A stretch of 14,952 nucleotides of DNA from Bacteroidetes bacterium 4572_112. GTDB lineage: Bacteria; Bacteroidota; Bacteroidia; Bacteroidales; UBA1556. The position numbers were made by a program, and so were the translations under genes. Positions 6,916 through 14,839 of the stretch are shown piece by piece. The notes under the pieces are model-generated. The model was not told the DNA's origin. It worked only from the letters and a program-made list of their open reading frames with translations, and did no database searches. How positions within the stretch are numbered: position 1 is the stretch's first letter; every line of letters begins with the position of its first letter. The stretch covers positions 1-14,952 of the forward strand of contig NIUZ01000018.1 in the NCBI GenBank assembly GCA_002254285.1, in the 5' to 3' direction.

Positions 6916-8340
6916 ATGACACAAAACCATATTACTGTTTGGAATAATTGTTTGGAGGTAATCCACGATAATATTGATCACATTGCATTCAAAAATTGGT
7001 TCGGCCCGATTAAGGCCGTTCAATTAAAAAATAATGTTTTAACAATACAGGTTCCTAGCCAGTTTTTTTATGAATGGATTGAAGAACACTATATTCATTT
7101 ATTGAGAAAAACAATAAAGAAAGAACTTGGAAAAGACGGTAAATTAGAATATAGCATAATTATGAGCAATAAAGATAAGCATGCAATAAATCTACCTACT
7201 ACAAATAGGAATGCTACAAAAAATCGCCCTACAACTATGCCTTTAGATTTAAATAGAGGTAAGTCAAAGTCTTTTCCTAACCCATTTATTATCCCCGGTA
7301 TTAAGAAAATTAATATCAACTCTCAGTTAAATGAGAATTACTCTTTCGATAATTTTGTTGAAGGCGAATGTAATCGTCTTGCTCGCTCTGCTGGTTTTGC
7401 AGTGGCACAAAACCCTGGAAAAACTTCCTTCAACCCTTTATTTTTATATAGTAATAATGGACTAGGAAAAACTCACTTATCACAAGCAATAGGTTTAGAA
7501 GTAAAAAATAATTATCCAGAAAAAACTGTACTTTATGTTCGTGCCGAGCAATTTCTTAGTCAGTTTATAGATTCAATAAGAAACAATAGCACTCAAGATT
7601 TTGTTCATTTCTATCAGGTGATAGATGTACTTATTATGGACGATATTCATGTACTTGCTGGTAAAGAAAAAACTCAAGATATATTCTTCAATATTTTCAA
7701 TCACCTACATCAGAATGGTAAGCAACTTATTATTACTTCTGATAAGCCACCAGTGGATTTAGCAGGAATAACTCCTCGTCTTCTTTCGCGCTTTAAGTGG
7801 GGATTAGCGGCAGACTTGCAAACTCCAGATTTGGAAACTCGTATCGCAATTCTTAATAATAAGCTTTATAAAGATGGCTTAAAAATGCCTGAGGATGTTA
7901 TCGAATACCTAGCTTATAGTATTTCTACTAGCGTTCGTGAGCTTGAAGGAGCAATGGTTTCCATAGTGGCACATTCGTCATTAAACAAAAAGGATATCAC
8001 TCTCGACCTAGCTCGTAATATGATTGATAAGTTTGTTAAGAATACTACTCGCGAAATTTCTATCGATTATATTCAAAAAATTGTTAGCGATTATTTCAAT
8101 ATTCCTGTTGATATTATTAATTCTAAAACAAGAAAAAGAGAAATTGTACAAGCTCGTCAGATAGCAATGTATTTTTCTAAAAAATATACTAACTCATCAT
8201 TAGCAGCAATTGGTGTTCACTGTGGTAATAAAGACCACGCAACGGTACTTCATGCTTGTAGAGTGGTAAATAACTTATTGGATACTGATAAGCAATACAG
8301 GTCTTATGTAGGCGATATCGAAAAGAAAATTAAGGTATAA
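6916..8340 (+). CDS. dnaA: Chromosomal replication initiator protein DnaA
   Basis: A 474-residue DnaA with all four domains. Residues 1-80 are domain I (WNNCLEVIHDNI, FKNWFGPIKA), followed by a variable linker to about residue 140. The AAA+ core carries the Walker A loop at 179-186 (SNNGLGKT), Walker B at 238-243 (VLIMDD), sensor 1 (ITSDKPP), the box VII arginines R288 and R292 (RLLSRFKWGL), and sensor 2 R341 (VRELEGA). Domain IV contains SKTRKREIVQARQIAMY and the DnaA signature at 436-446 (CGNKDHATVLH). It binds DnaA boxes and opens oriC. Two oddities: the first Walker A glycine is serine (S179, codon AGT), and the usual GG before the basic residue of the signature is GN. The 167-base upstream region shows no convincing DnaA-box cluster, so oriC is probably not directly here. 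A strong terminator follows. Confidence 0.98.
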   Translation: MTQNHITVWNNCLEVIHDNIDHIAFKNWFGPIKAVQLKNNVLTIQVPSQFFYEWIEEHYIHLLRKTIKKELGKDGKLEYSIIMSNKDKHAINLPTTNRNATKNRPTTMPLDLNRGKSKSFPNPFIIPGIKKININSQLNENYSFDNFVEGECNRLARSAGFAVAQNPGKTSFNPLFLYSNNGLGKTHLSQAIGLEVKNNYPEKTVLYVRAEQFLSQFIDSIRNNSTQDFVHFYQVIDVLIMDDIHVLAGKEKTQDIFFNIFNHLHQNGKQLIITSDKPPVDLAGITPRLLSRFKWGLAADLQTPDLETRIAILNNKLYKDGLKMPEDVIEYLAYSISTSVRELEGAMVSIVAHSSLNKKDITLDLARNMIDKFVKNTTREISIDYIQKIVSDYFNIPVDIINSKTRKREIVQARQIAMYFSKKYTNSSLAAIGVHCGNKDHATVLHACRVVNNLLDTDKQYRSYVGDIEKKIKV

Positions 8341-8360
8341 TGTTTATACTATTATGATAC

Positions 8361-8404
8361 AAAAAAGCACTTATTCTATATATTTAGAATAGGTGCTTTT
8401 TTTT
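8361..8404 (+). terminator. Intrinsic terminator after dnaA
   Basis: Arms of 18 bases at 8361-8378 and 8385-8402, a 6-base loop and an unbroken T-run. The only non-match pairs as a U-G wobble in the dnaA transcript. The 5' arm begins with A6, so it may act in both directions. Confidence 0.9.
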
Positions 8405-8441
8405 GTTATTTCATTCATACAATTTCATAATTTAGCCCATC

Positions 8442-8449
8442 TAAATTTG
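8442..8449 (+). promoter_or_regulatory. Bacteroidota-type -7 promoter box for the first butyrate kinase gene
   Basis: TAAATTTG fits TAnnTTTG and lies 26 bases before the start codon, between the dnaA terminator and the gene, where a new promoter is expected. The -33 element is unclear. Confidence 0.55.
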
Positions 8450-8475
8450 TTCACAACATAAAAACACATAATACT

Positions 8476-9552
8476 ATGAATCAAGATTTAATATTAGTAA
8501 TTAACCCTAGGCCAATTTTTACTAGAGTTGCTATTTATCAAAATTATAATGTTCTATTTTTAAAAGATATTATGCACCCTGATCAAGATTTAGGACGCTT
8601 TTCTCACTATTTAGAGCAGGTAAATTATCGTCGTGATAAAATTTTGTCGGAATTAGATGAGAATGGTATTTGTCTTGATTGTATACAAGCTGTAGTTGGC
8701 CGTGGAGGTTTGATGAAGCCTGTTAAATCTGGTATTTATGAAGTGAATGATGCAATTGTTAGCGACCTTAAGAGTACAGAGTATGGTGATGATCATGTAA
8801 ATCTTGGTGGAATTTTGGCCAAAGAAATTTCAACTCTTTATCCTAGTATGCGCTCTTTTATTGTTGACCCAGTTACTGTGGACGAGTTTAGTGAATTAGC
8901 ACGATTCTCAGGTCATCCCGATTTTGATCGTAAATCAATATTCCACACTCTAAATCAAAAAGCTATGGCCAAGCGCCATGCAAAAGCTCTTATGCGTAAG
9001 TATGACGAGATGAAGCTTATTGTTGTGCATTTGGGAAGCGGAATATCAGTGGCTGCTCATTGCAATGGCGCTGTTATTGATTCTAACCAAGCTCTAGATG
9101 GTGATGGACCTTTTTCTCCAGAGCGTACAGGTAGTCTTCCTATTGGTGATGTTGTAAGATACTGTTTCAACTCAGGAAAGAATGAGGCTGAAATATTAGA
9201 TATGTTGCATTATAACGGTGGATTATTTGCATATTTGGGAACATATAGCGCATTAGAAGTGGATAGTATGGTTGCAAAAGGCGACGAAAAAGCAGCAAAG
9301 GTGTTTGAAGCAATGGCTTATCAAGTTTCTAAGGAAATTGGAGCTATGTATGCTGTGCTTAATTCCGAAATTGACGGTATTATTATCACTGGAGGAATTG
9401 CTAATAGCCGTTGGTTTGTGAACAAAATCATTGATAGAGTTGATAATATGGGTACAGTACATGTTTATCCTGGAGTGGCAGAGTTGGATTCAATGGCTCA
9501 GGTTACACTTTCGGCATTGCGTGGTGATGAAGCGATTTTGGATTATAAATAA
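8476..9552 (+). CDS. buk: Butyrate-kinase-family protein with altered phosphate-binding loop
   Basis: A 358-residue protein, full length for butyrate kinase (acetate kinase/hsp70 fold), collinear with the next gene from end to end. The family makes acyl phosphate and ADP from carboxylate and ATP, or the reverse. Retained motifs are GRGGLMKP, DPVTVDEF, SGHPDFDRKSI, LDGDGPFSPERTG, KEIGAMYAVL and the adenosine-site IITGGIA. The N-terminal loop is strikingly changed: where the next copy has NPGSTSTK, this one has NPRPIFTR (residues 10-17). By alignment with acetate kinase, its active-site residues S10, S12 and K14 become proline, phenylalanine and arginine. The second loop is also altered (LGSGISVAAH instead of MGGGITVGAH). 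There is no frameshift, and the rest of the protein is well kept. It may be a weak or inactive kinase, a regulatory partner of the neighbour, or an enzyme with changed substrate. Membership is firm; activity is doubtful. Confidence 0.9.
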   Translation: MNQDLILVINPRPIFTRVAIYQNYNVLFLKDIMHPDQDLGRFSHYLEQVNYRRDKILSELDENGICLDCIQAVVGRGGLMKPVKSGIYEVNDAIVSDLKSTEYGDDHVNLGGILAKEISTLYPSMRSFIVDPVTVDEFSELARFSGHPDFDRKSIFHTLNQKAMAKRHAKALMRKYDEMKLIVVHLGSGISVAAHCNGAVIDSNQALDGDGPFSPERTGSLPIGDVVRYCFNSGKNEAEILDMLHYNGGLFAYLGTYSALEVDSMVAKGDEKAAKVFEAMAYQVSKEIGAMYAVLNSEIDGIIITGGIANSRWFVNKIIDRVDNMGTVHVYPGVAELDSMAQVTLSALRGDEAILDYK

Positions 9553-9568
9553 AGTATTATACCGAATT

Positions 9569-9604
9569 TAAGACCGTTGCAGTAAGGTGCAAGGGTCTTA
9601 TTTT
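9569..9604 (+). terminator. Hairpin with T-run between the two butyrate kinase genes
   Basis: Arms of 12 bases at 9569-9580 and 9589-9600, with one mismatch and an 8-base loop, followed by TTTT. It starts 17 bases after the first kinase's stop and ends 16 bases before the chosen start of the second. It may terminate or attenuate read-through so that the two copies are expressed at different levels. It shares AAGACCGTT with the terminator near 12720. Confidence 0.65.
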
Positions 9605-9619
9605 ACAAAAAAAAATAGA

Positions 9620-10699
9620 GTGAAAACTTGTACAAATCATATATTAGTAATTAATCCTGGTTCTACTTCAACTAAAGTTGCTGTATTTCAAGGTGCTAGG
9701 TCAATGTTTCAACAGGATATTATTCATAGTGAGGAGGATTTAAAACCCTTTGAGAAAATATCTGATCAATACGAATATCGCAAAAATGCTATTATCAATG
9801 TTCTTAAGAATAACGATATAGACTTGCATTGTATTGAAGCAGTGATGGGTCGTGGAGGTCTTATTAAACCAGTACCTGCTGGTGTAATAGAGGTGGACGA
9901 AAAGCTGAAATATGACCTTAGGCATAGCCCAATTGGTGAGCACGCAAGTAATTTGGGTGGTCTTATTGCTGATGATTTGGCAAAAAGTATTAAAGGCGCA
10001 AGAGCGTTTATTGCAAACCCTGTGGTGGTTGATGAATTTGATGATATTGCTCGAATAGCTGGTCATCCGCTATTCGAAAGGAAATCTATTTATCATGCAC
10101 TTAATCAAAAAGCAATTGCTCGAGAATATGCTCAGTCGCATTCTATACCTTATGAGGAGTTGAATGTAATTGTTGCTCATATGGGCGGCGGAATTACTGT
10201 TGGTGCTCATAAGAAAGGTAAAGTTATAGATGTAAACCAAGGCTTGGATGGAGAAGGTCCTTTTTCACCAGAAAGAAGTGGCCACTTGCCAATAGGGCAG
10301 ATTATTGATAAATGCTTTAGCGGAGATTATACAGAGAAAGAAGTTCGTAAAATGGTTACTGGCAAAGGTGGTTTGATGGCATATTTTGGAACTAATGACA
10401 CTCGCGAGGTTCTTGCCCGTAGTTTCAGAGGAGACGATAAGGCAAAGCTTATATACGATGCTATGGCTTATCAAATTGCCAAAGAAATAGGAGCGATGTT
10501 CACTGTATTGCATGGCGATGTGGATGCAATTCTGCTTACTGGCGGTATTGCTCATGGTCAAGATTTTACAAACCTTATTCGTGATAGAGTGCATAAGCTT
10601 GCACCGGTATTTGTATACCCTGGTGAGGACGAAATGAAAGCTCTTGCCAAAATTGGTACTCGTGTTCTGATGGGCGAATTGAAACCTTTAAAATATTAG
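9620..10699 (+). CDS. buk: Butyrate kinase
   Basis: A 359-residue acyl kinase with all family landmarks intact: the phosphate-binding NPGSTSTK (residues 12-19), GRGGLIKPV, NPVVVDEF, AGHPLFERKSIYH, MGGGITVGAH, LDGEGPFSPERSG, KEIGAMF and LLTGGIAHG. It interconverts butyryl phosphate and ADP with butyrate and ATP in the cytoplasm, possibly also with branched short-chain acids. No phosphate butyryltransferase gene lies in the window, so the usual partner must be elsewhere. I start it at the GTG at 9620, which puts ILVINPG at residues 8-14 as in relatives. A GTG at 9587 would lie in the loop of the intergenic hairpin, and there is no in-frame ATG before the catalytic loop. It is roughly half identical by eye to the gene just upstream, which suggests an old tandem duplication. 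Confidence 0.95.
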   Translation: MKTCTNHILVINPGSTSTKVAVFQGARSMFQQDIIHSEEDLKPFEKISDQYEYRKNAIINVLKNNDIDLHCIEAVMGRGGLIKPVPAGVIEVDEKLKYDLRHSPIGEHASNLGGLIADDLAKSIKGARAFIANPVVVDEFDDIARIAGHPLFERKSIYHALNQKAIAREYAQSHSIPYEELNVIVAHMGGGITVGAHKKGKVIDVNQGLDGEGPFSPERSGHLPIGQIIDKCFSGDYTEKEVRKMVTGKGGLMAYFGTNDTREVLARSFRGDDKAKLIYDAMAYQIAKEIGAMFTVLHGDVDAILLTGGIAHGQDFTNLIRDRVHKLAPVFVYPGEDEMKALAKIGTRVLMGELKPLKY

Positions 10700-10722
10700 A
10701 TTTTACCTAAATATTATTGTTT

Positions 10723-10730
10723 TACTTTTG
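10723..10730 (+). promoter_or_regulatory. Bacteroidota-type -7 promoter box for the PAP-like gene
   Basis: TACTTTTG fits TAnnTTTG and lies 52 bases before the start codon. A 6-base hairpin (ATTCTA, loop TTG, TAGAAT at 10741-10755) falls at the expected start of the leader. There is no clear -33 element. Confidence 0.5.
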
Positions 10731-10782
10731 ATGGAATCAAATTCTATTGTAGAATAATGTCAAATAATTAAAAATCAATGCT

Positions 10783-12681
10783 ATGTTTAATAAGCGAATT
10801 ATAATAATTTCATCAGTTTTGTTATTGATGATTGGGACATATTCATTTATCTCAAAAACTGTTGAAATAGTTGATGTTCCTTCAGTATTCTCTAATATAT
10901 TAAGTAATGAAAAAGGCCACTATTTTACTGATAGTGAAGGGAAAATTCATTTGGTTTATGATAAAAAAGCCGAATGGATATTATCTGATTTTGAGGATAT
11001 AGAAAAAGGTGTTGAAGGTGGAATCCTTCTAGAATTTAAAAAAGATTTTGAAGGAACAGTTATTTACGGCCTATATCCTGATGAGGATATGGAATATAAA
11101 AATGCGGTTTTCTTTAAGCGACATATTAGTATCGAAAACAGAAAAGCATTTATTGATATTGCCAAAAACCTTTCTGGAGTATATGATATGGCCAACTGGG
11201 AAGCCAAAGGTAAGAGTAGAATTAGATACAGAGTTCTTGACAATAAAAATAATATTATTACCAACAAAAACGTAGCCTTTAGTGTAAAAGATGGTATGTT
11301 TTCCATAGAAACTAGTATTACTGCAGGTCCATTTATTACATCATTAAGTCCAAATTCAATGACTATTACTTTATGGACGAATAGAGAAGATGCAGTTAAC
11401 TTGCTTATTAATGACACTAAATATATTAGTGAAAAAACTAAGAAGCATGTTTTCAAAATTGATAATCTAAAAGCAGAAACAGAGTATAAATATGTGGTAA
11501 GCTTTAAGGAAGATTATTTTAAATCAAAAATTAAAACAGCGCCAAATAATAATGCTAAGGCAAAATTTAGCTTTGCTTTTGCTAGTGATAGTAGAGGTGG
11601 TACTCAGTTAGGCGAAAGCCATTTGGGAGGACATAATGCATATATAATGCGTAAGATTGCCGCATTATTGACCTATAAAAATGTAGATTTTCTGCAGTTT
11701 ACAGGTGATATGATTGATGGGTATAAGTCTGATGATCAAGAGATACGCCTTGAATATACAAATTGGTTGCGTACAATGTCACCATATATGCATAGTACAG
11801 CTATGAATGTAGGAGTTGGTAATCATGAGGTGCTGATGAAGGTGTTTGGTAATCCTGAAAATTATATTGCTATCGATAATTATCCTTTCGAAACAAACTC
11901 TTCGGAGGCTGTATTTGCAGAGTTTTTTGAAAACTCATCCAATGGACCAAAGAGTGAAGATGGCTCTGCATACGATCCTAATCCAAATAAGGATGATTTT
12001 CCTAGCTACGATAAGAATGTATACTCTTATACTTTTGGTAATACAGCCATGATAGTGTTGAATTCTAATTATTTGTATACACCTAATCACCGTATTATAC
12101 CACAAATAGGTGGTAATGTACATGGCTATATTATGGATAATCAGTTGAAATGGCTTGCAGAACAAATCGAGGGTTTTGAGAAGGATGAAAATATACGTCA
12201 CGTATTTGTGACAATACATACACCGGCATTCCCCAATGGAGGACATACTAAAAACGATATGTGGTATAATGGTGATAATAGTATAAGACCTTATATTGCA
12301 GGTAAAGCTGTAGAAAAAGGTATTATTGAGCGCCGCGACGAATTCCTTGATATACTTGTAAATAAAAGTTCGAAATTTAGAATTTTACTTACCGGTGATG
12401 AGCATAATTATACACGCTTACATATCGATAATGATTCAAAAATATATCCTAAAGATTGGAAAGGTGAGAGGTTGAAACTCAATAGAGAATTTGTACAGAT
12501 TGTAAATGGTGCCGCAGGAGCTCCTTATTACGCCAAAGAAATTATGCCTTGGACCGATGATTTGGATGTTTTCTCATCGCAATATGCATTAGTGTTTTTC
12601 CATATTGATGGCGACGAAATTATTATTGAGGTTATGAACCCTGATACATTAGAAATTATAGAGTCATATAAGTTTATGTAA
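10783..12681 (+). CDS. Exported purple-acid-phosphatase-like metallophosphoesterase
   Basis: A 632-residue protein. Residues 5-23 are hydrophobic after MFNKR, giving a signal peptide or N-terminal anchor. Residues about 30-180 are not recognised. A fibronectin-III-like segment at about 180-255 (ITSLSPNSMTITLWT, then LKAETEYKYVVSF) precedes the catalytic domain, the usual purple acid phosphatase order. Metal-site motifs are D269 (FASDSRGG), D309 (TGDMIDGY), N347-H348 (GNHE), H479 (IHTPAFPNGGH) and GDEHNYTR with D539 and H541. The last motif is GHxH in classical enzymes; here the first histidine is aspartate, a form I recall from some bacterial members. It probably hydrolyses phosphomonoesters or related esters outside the cytoplasm. 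It stands alone between butyrate kinase and acs, with its own promoter box and terminator. Substrate unknown. Confidence 0.87.
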   Translation: MFNKRIIIISSVLLLMIGTYSFISKTVEIVDVPSVFSNILSNEKGHYFTDSEGKIHLVYDKKAEWILSDFEDIEKGVEGGILLEFKKDFEGTVIYGLYPDEDMEYKNAVFFKRHISIENRKAFIDIAKNLSGVYDMANWEAKGKSRIRYRVLDNKNNIITNKNVAFSVKDGMFSIETSITAGPFITSLSPNSMTITLWTNREDAVNLLINDTKYISEKTKKHVFKIDNLKAETEYKYVVSFKEDYFKSKIKTAPNNNAKAKFSFAFASDSRGGTQLGESHLGGHNAYIMRKIAALLTYKNVDFLQFTGDMIDGYKSDDQEIRLEYTNWLRTMSPYMHSTAMNVGVGNHEVLMKVFGNPENYIAIDNYPFETNSSEAVFAEFFENSSNGPKSEDGSAYDPNPNKDDFPSYDKNVYSYTFGNTAMIVLNSNYLYTPNHRIIPQIGGNVHGYIMDNQLKWLAEQIEGFEKDENIRHVFVTIHTPAFPNGGHTKNDMWYNGDNSIRPYIAGKAVEKGIIERRDEFLDILVNKSSKFRILLTGDEHNYTRLHIDNDSKIYPKDWKGERLKLNREFVQIVNGAAGAPYYAKEIMPWTDDLDVFSSQYALVFFHIDGDEIIIEVMNPDTLEIIESYKFM

Positions 12682-12717
12682 AAAAAAGAGTATAGAACCA
12701 TAATAGATAGAATAACC

Positions 12718-12752
12718 AAAGACCGTTTCATGAAATATGTAACGGTCTTTTT
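12718..12752 (+). terminator. Intrinsic terminator after the PAP-like gene
   Basis: Arms of 10 bases, AAAGACCGTT at 12718-12727 and AACGGTCTTT at 12741-12750, perfectly matched, with a 13-base loop and a five-T end. It lies 37 bases after the stop. Confidence 0.88.
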
Positions 12753-12835
12753 GCATTTTATAATTATCTATTAAATGATATGTTCTTATCTGAAAAATAT
12801 TTCTAATAAGTTTCATGAACATTGAGTTATTTTGC

Positions 12836-12843
12836 TAACTTTG
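12836..12843 (+). promoter_or_regulatory. Bacteroidota-type -7 promoter box for acs
   Basis: TAACTTTG fits TAnnTTTG, with TTTC 21 bases upstream as a possible weak -33 element. The gene starts about 95 bases downstream, so the leader would be near 90 bases. I see no recognisable riboswitch in it. Confidence 0.55.
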
Positions 12844-12937
12844 GGAGGTCAAAAATTAGGATTACTATTATGTTTTACTGAGAGACACTAAATGCTCAAT
12901 TATTGACAAAATAAACACAAACTAACAAAGCAAGATT

Positions 12938-14839
12938 ATGGTTCCAAAAATAACGTCCTTAAGCGGATATCTACACGAATATCAAAGAAGTATTGCAAAT
13001 CCAACAGGTTTTTGGGCAAATATTGCCGAAACTTTCTTCTGGCGTAAAAAATGGGATAATATTCTTTCATGGGATTTTCATAAGCCAAAGGTAGAATGGT
13101 TTAAAGGAGGTAAATTAAATATTACTGAGAATATATTTGAGCGTCATCTTTTTCAAAGAGGCGAACAAACAGCATTAATATGGGAGCCTAACAATCCTAA
13201 TGAAGCCACACGAAAATATACTTACGAAGAGCTTTTTCTTGAAGTAAAAAGCTTTGCTAATGTGCTTCGCAATCATGCCGTTAAAAAAGGCGATAGGGTA
13301 GCAATATATTTGCCAATGGTTCCTGAACTTACCATAGCAATGCTTGCTTGTGCTCGTATTGGAGCTATTCACTCAGTGATTTTTGCTGGATTTTCATCCA
13401 ATGCTTTGGCTGAGAGAATTCAGGATGCCGAAGCCAAGGTACTTATTACATCAGATGGTGGTTTTAGAGGCGATAAAATCATAAATCTTAAAGATACTGC
13501 TGACGAGGCTTTGGCAAAGTGCCCAACAGTAGATTCTAATATTGTTGTAAAACGAACTTCGCAAAATATACAATGGAATAATAAAATCGATTTTTGGTGG
13601 CATGACGAAATGGATAAAGCCTGTGAGGATGCTCCCTCTGAAGTTATGGATGCTGAGGATCCGTTGTTTATTCTTTATACAAGTGGCTCCACAGGGCAGC
13701 CCAAAGGAGTATTGCATACCATTGGTGGCTATATGATTTATACGGCTTATACTTTCCGCAATGTATTTCAATATAGCTCAGGTGATGTATATTTCTGTGC
13801 TGCGGACATCGGCTGGATTACAGGCCATTCGTATATAGTATACGGCCCTTTATTGGAAGGGGCAACTACTGTAATGTTTGAAGGAACTCCTCTTTATCCA
13901 ACACCAAGCAGGTATTGGGAAATAATAAATAAGCACGAAGTAAACCAATTTTACACTTCGCCAACTGCCTTGCGTAGTTTAATGTCAAAAGGGCAGGAGT
14001 GGATAGAAAAGTTTAATATGCCATCATTACGAGTGTTGGGAACCGTAGGCGAACCAATTAATGAAGAGGCTTGGCACTGGTATCACGATCATGTGGGTGG
14101 AAACAAATGCCCTATTGTTGATACTTGGTGGCAAACCGAAACTGGTGGGATGATGATAAGCCCTCTTGCAGGAGTTATTCCTACAAAACCAGCATTTGCA
14201 ACTTTGCCTTTGCCCGGTATTCAGCCGTTGATTGTTGATAATGAAGGTGATAAGCTTTGTGGCAATAGTGTTGAAGGTAATTTATGTATTAAGTTTCCTT
14301 GGCCAGGTATTGCACGTACACTTTGGAATAATCACGATAGATATTCGGATGTTTATTTCGGAAAATATAAAGGACTATTCTATACTGGTGATGGTGTAAG
14401 GCGCGATGAGGATGGATATTATCGTATCCTAGGTCGTATGGACGATGTTATAAATGTATCGGGTCATAGACTTGGTACTGCCGAAATAGAGAATGCCATA
14501 AATGAGCATCCACTGGTTACCGAATCAGCAGTTATAGGCTATAAGCATGAAATTAAAGGTAAAGCAATATTTGCTTTTGTGGTATGTAATCATATTCCTG
14601 AAGGGGCTGACGATGAGCTTAAAAACTCAATTGGCAAAGGTGTAAGCATGATGATTAGTGCGATAGCAAGGCCAGATAAAATTCTCTTTGTTGAAGGTTT
14701 GCCAAAAACAAGATCAGGGAAAATTATGCGCCGTATACTGCGTAAGATTGTAGAAAATAATGGTGATTATGGCGATATTTCTACTTTATTAAACCCTGAT
14801 ATTGTGGAGCAAATTGAGATACAATATAAAGATATATAG
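12938..14839 (+). CDS. acs: Acetyl-CoA synthetase (AMP-forming)
   Basis: A 633-residue adenylate-forming enzyme that makes acetyl-CoA from acetate, ATP and CoA through acetyl-AMP in the cytoplasm. Family motifs in order: FWANIAETFFWRKKWD in the N-terminal Acs region, the phosphate loop TSGSTGQPKG (248-257), DIGWITGHSYIVYGPL, and DTWWQTETGG (395-404). The WWQTE tryptophan closes the carboxylate pocket and favours acetate over longer acids. Then come YTGDG, the hinge GRMDDVINVSGHRLGTAE, and PKTRSGKIMRR with the catalytic lysine K595, the residue acetylated in enteric Acs. Length and motifs point to Acs, not to a medium-chain ligase. It has its own promoter box and a leader of about 90 bases. 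It could recapture acetate beside the acyl kinases upstream, but it is not in one operon with them. Confidence 0.97.
   Translation: MVPKITSLSGYLHEYQRSIANPTGFWANIAETFFWRKKWDNILSWDFHKPKVEWFKGGKLNITENIFERHLFQRGEQTALIWEPNNPNEATRKYTYEELFLEVKSFANVLRNHAVKKGDRVAIYLPMVPELTIAMLACARIGAIHSVIFAGFSSNALAERIQDAEAKVLITSDGGFRGDKIINLKDTADEALAKCPTVDSNIVVKRTSQNIQWNNKIDFWWHDEMDKACEDAPSEVMDAEDPLFILYTSGSTGQPKGVLHTIGGYMIYTAYTFRNVFQYSSGDVYFCAADIGWITGHSYIVYGPLLEGATTVMFEGTPLYPTPSRYWEIINKHEVNQFYTSPTALRSLMSKGQEWIEKFNMPSLRVLGTVGEPINEEAWHWYHDHVGGNKCPIVDTWWQTETGGMMISPLAGVIPTKPAFATLPLPGIQPLIVDNEGDKLCGNSVEGNLCIKFPWPGIARTLWNNHDRYSDVYFGKYKGLFYTGDGVRRDEDGYYRILGRMDDVINVSGHRLGTAEIENAINEHPLVTESAVIGYKHEIKGKAIFAFVVCNHIPEGADDELKNSIGKGVSMMISAIARPDKILFVEGLPKTRSGKIMRRILRKIVENNGDYGDISTLLNPDIVEQIEIQYKDI

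Noticed and set aside
8447..8455. TTGTTCACA downstream of dnaA as a DnaA box
   Set aside because: Two departures from TTATCCACA, a single copy, and it overlaps the likely promoter box of the next gene.
9587..9619. GTG at 9587 as start of the second butyrate kinase
   Set aside because: It lies in the loop of the intergenic hairpin and would add 11 residues not seen in the family.
10687..10719. AATATTAG/CTAAATATT as a terminator after the second kinase
   Set aside because: Imperfect, almost wholly A/T, and without a following T-run.
12878..12883. CTGAGA in the acs leader, reminiscent of a TPP riboswitch
   Set aside because: The leader is only about 90 bases, lacks the other conserved TPP segments, and acs is not a thiamine gene.
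13451..13771. Antisense reading frame of 106 codons inside acs, and similar frames opposite dnaA, the kinases and the PAP-like gene
   Set aside because: They lie opposite clearly conserved genes, have low-complexity I/K/S/C-rich products and no promoter or family signature.
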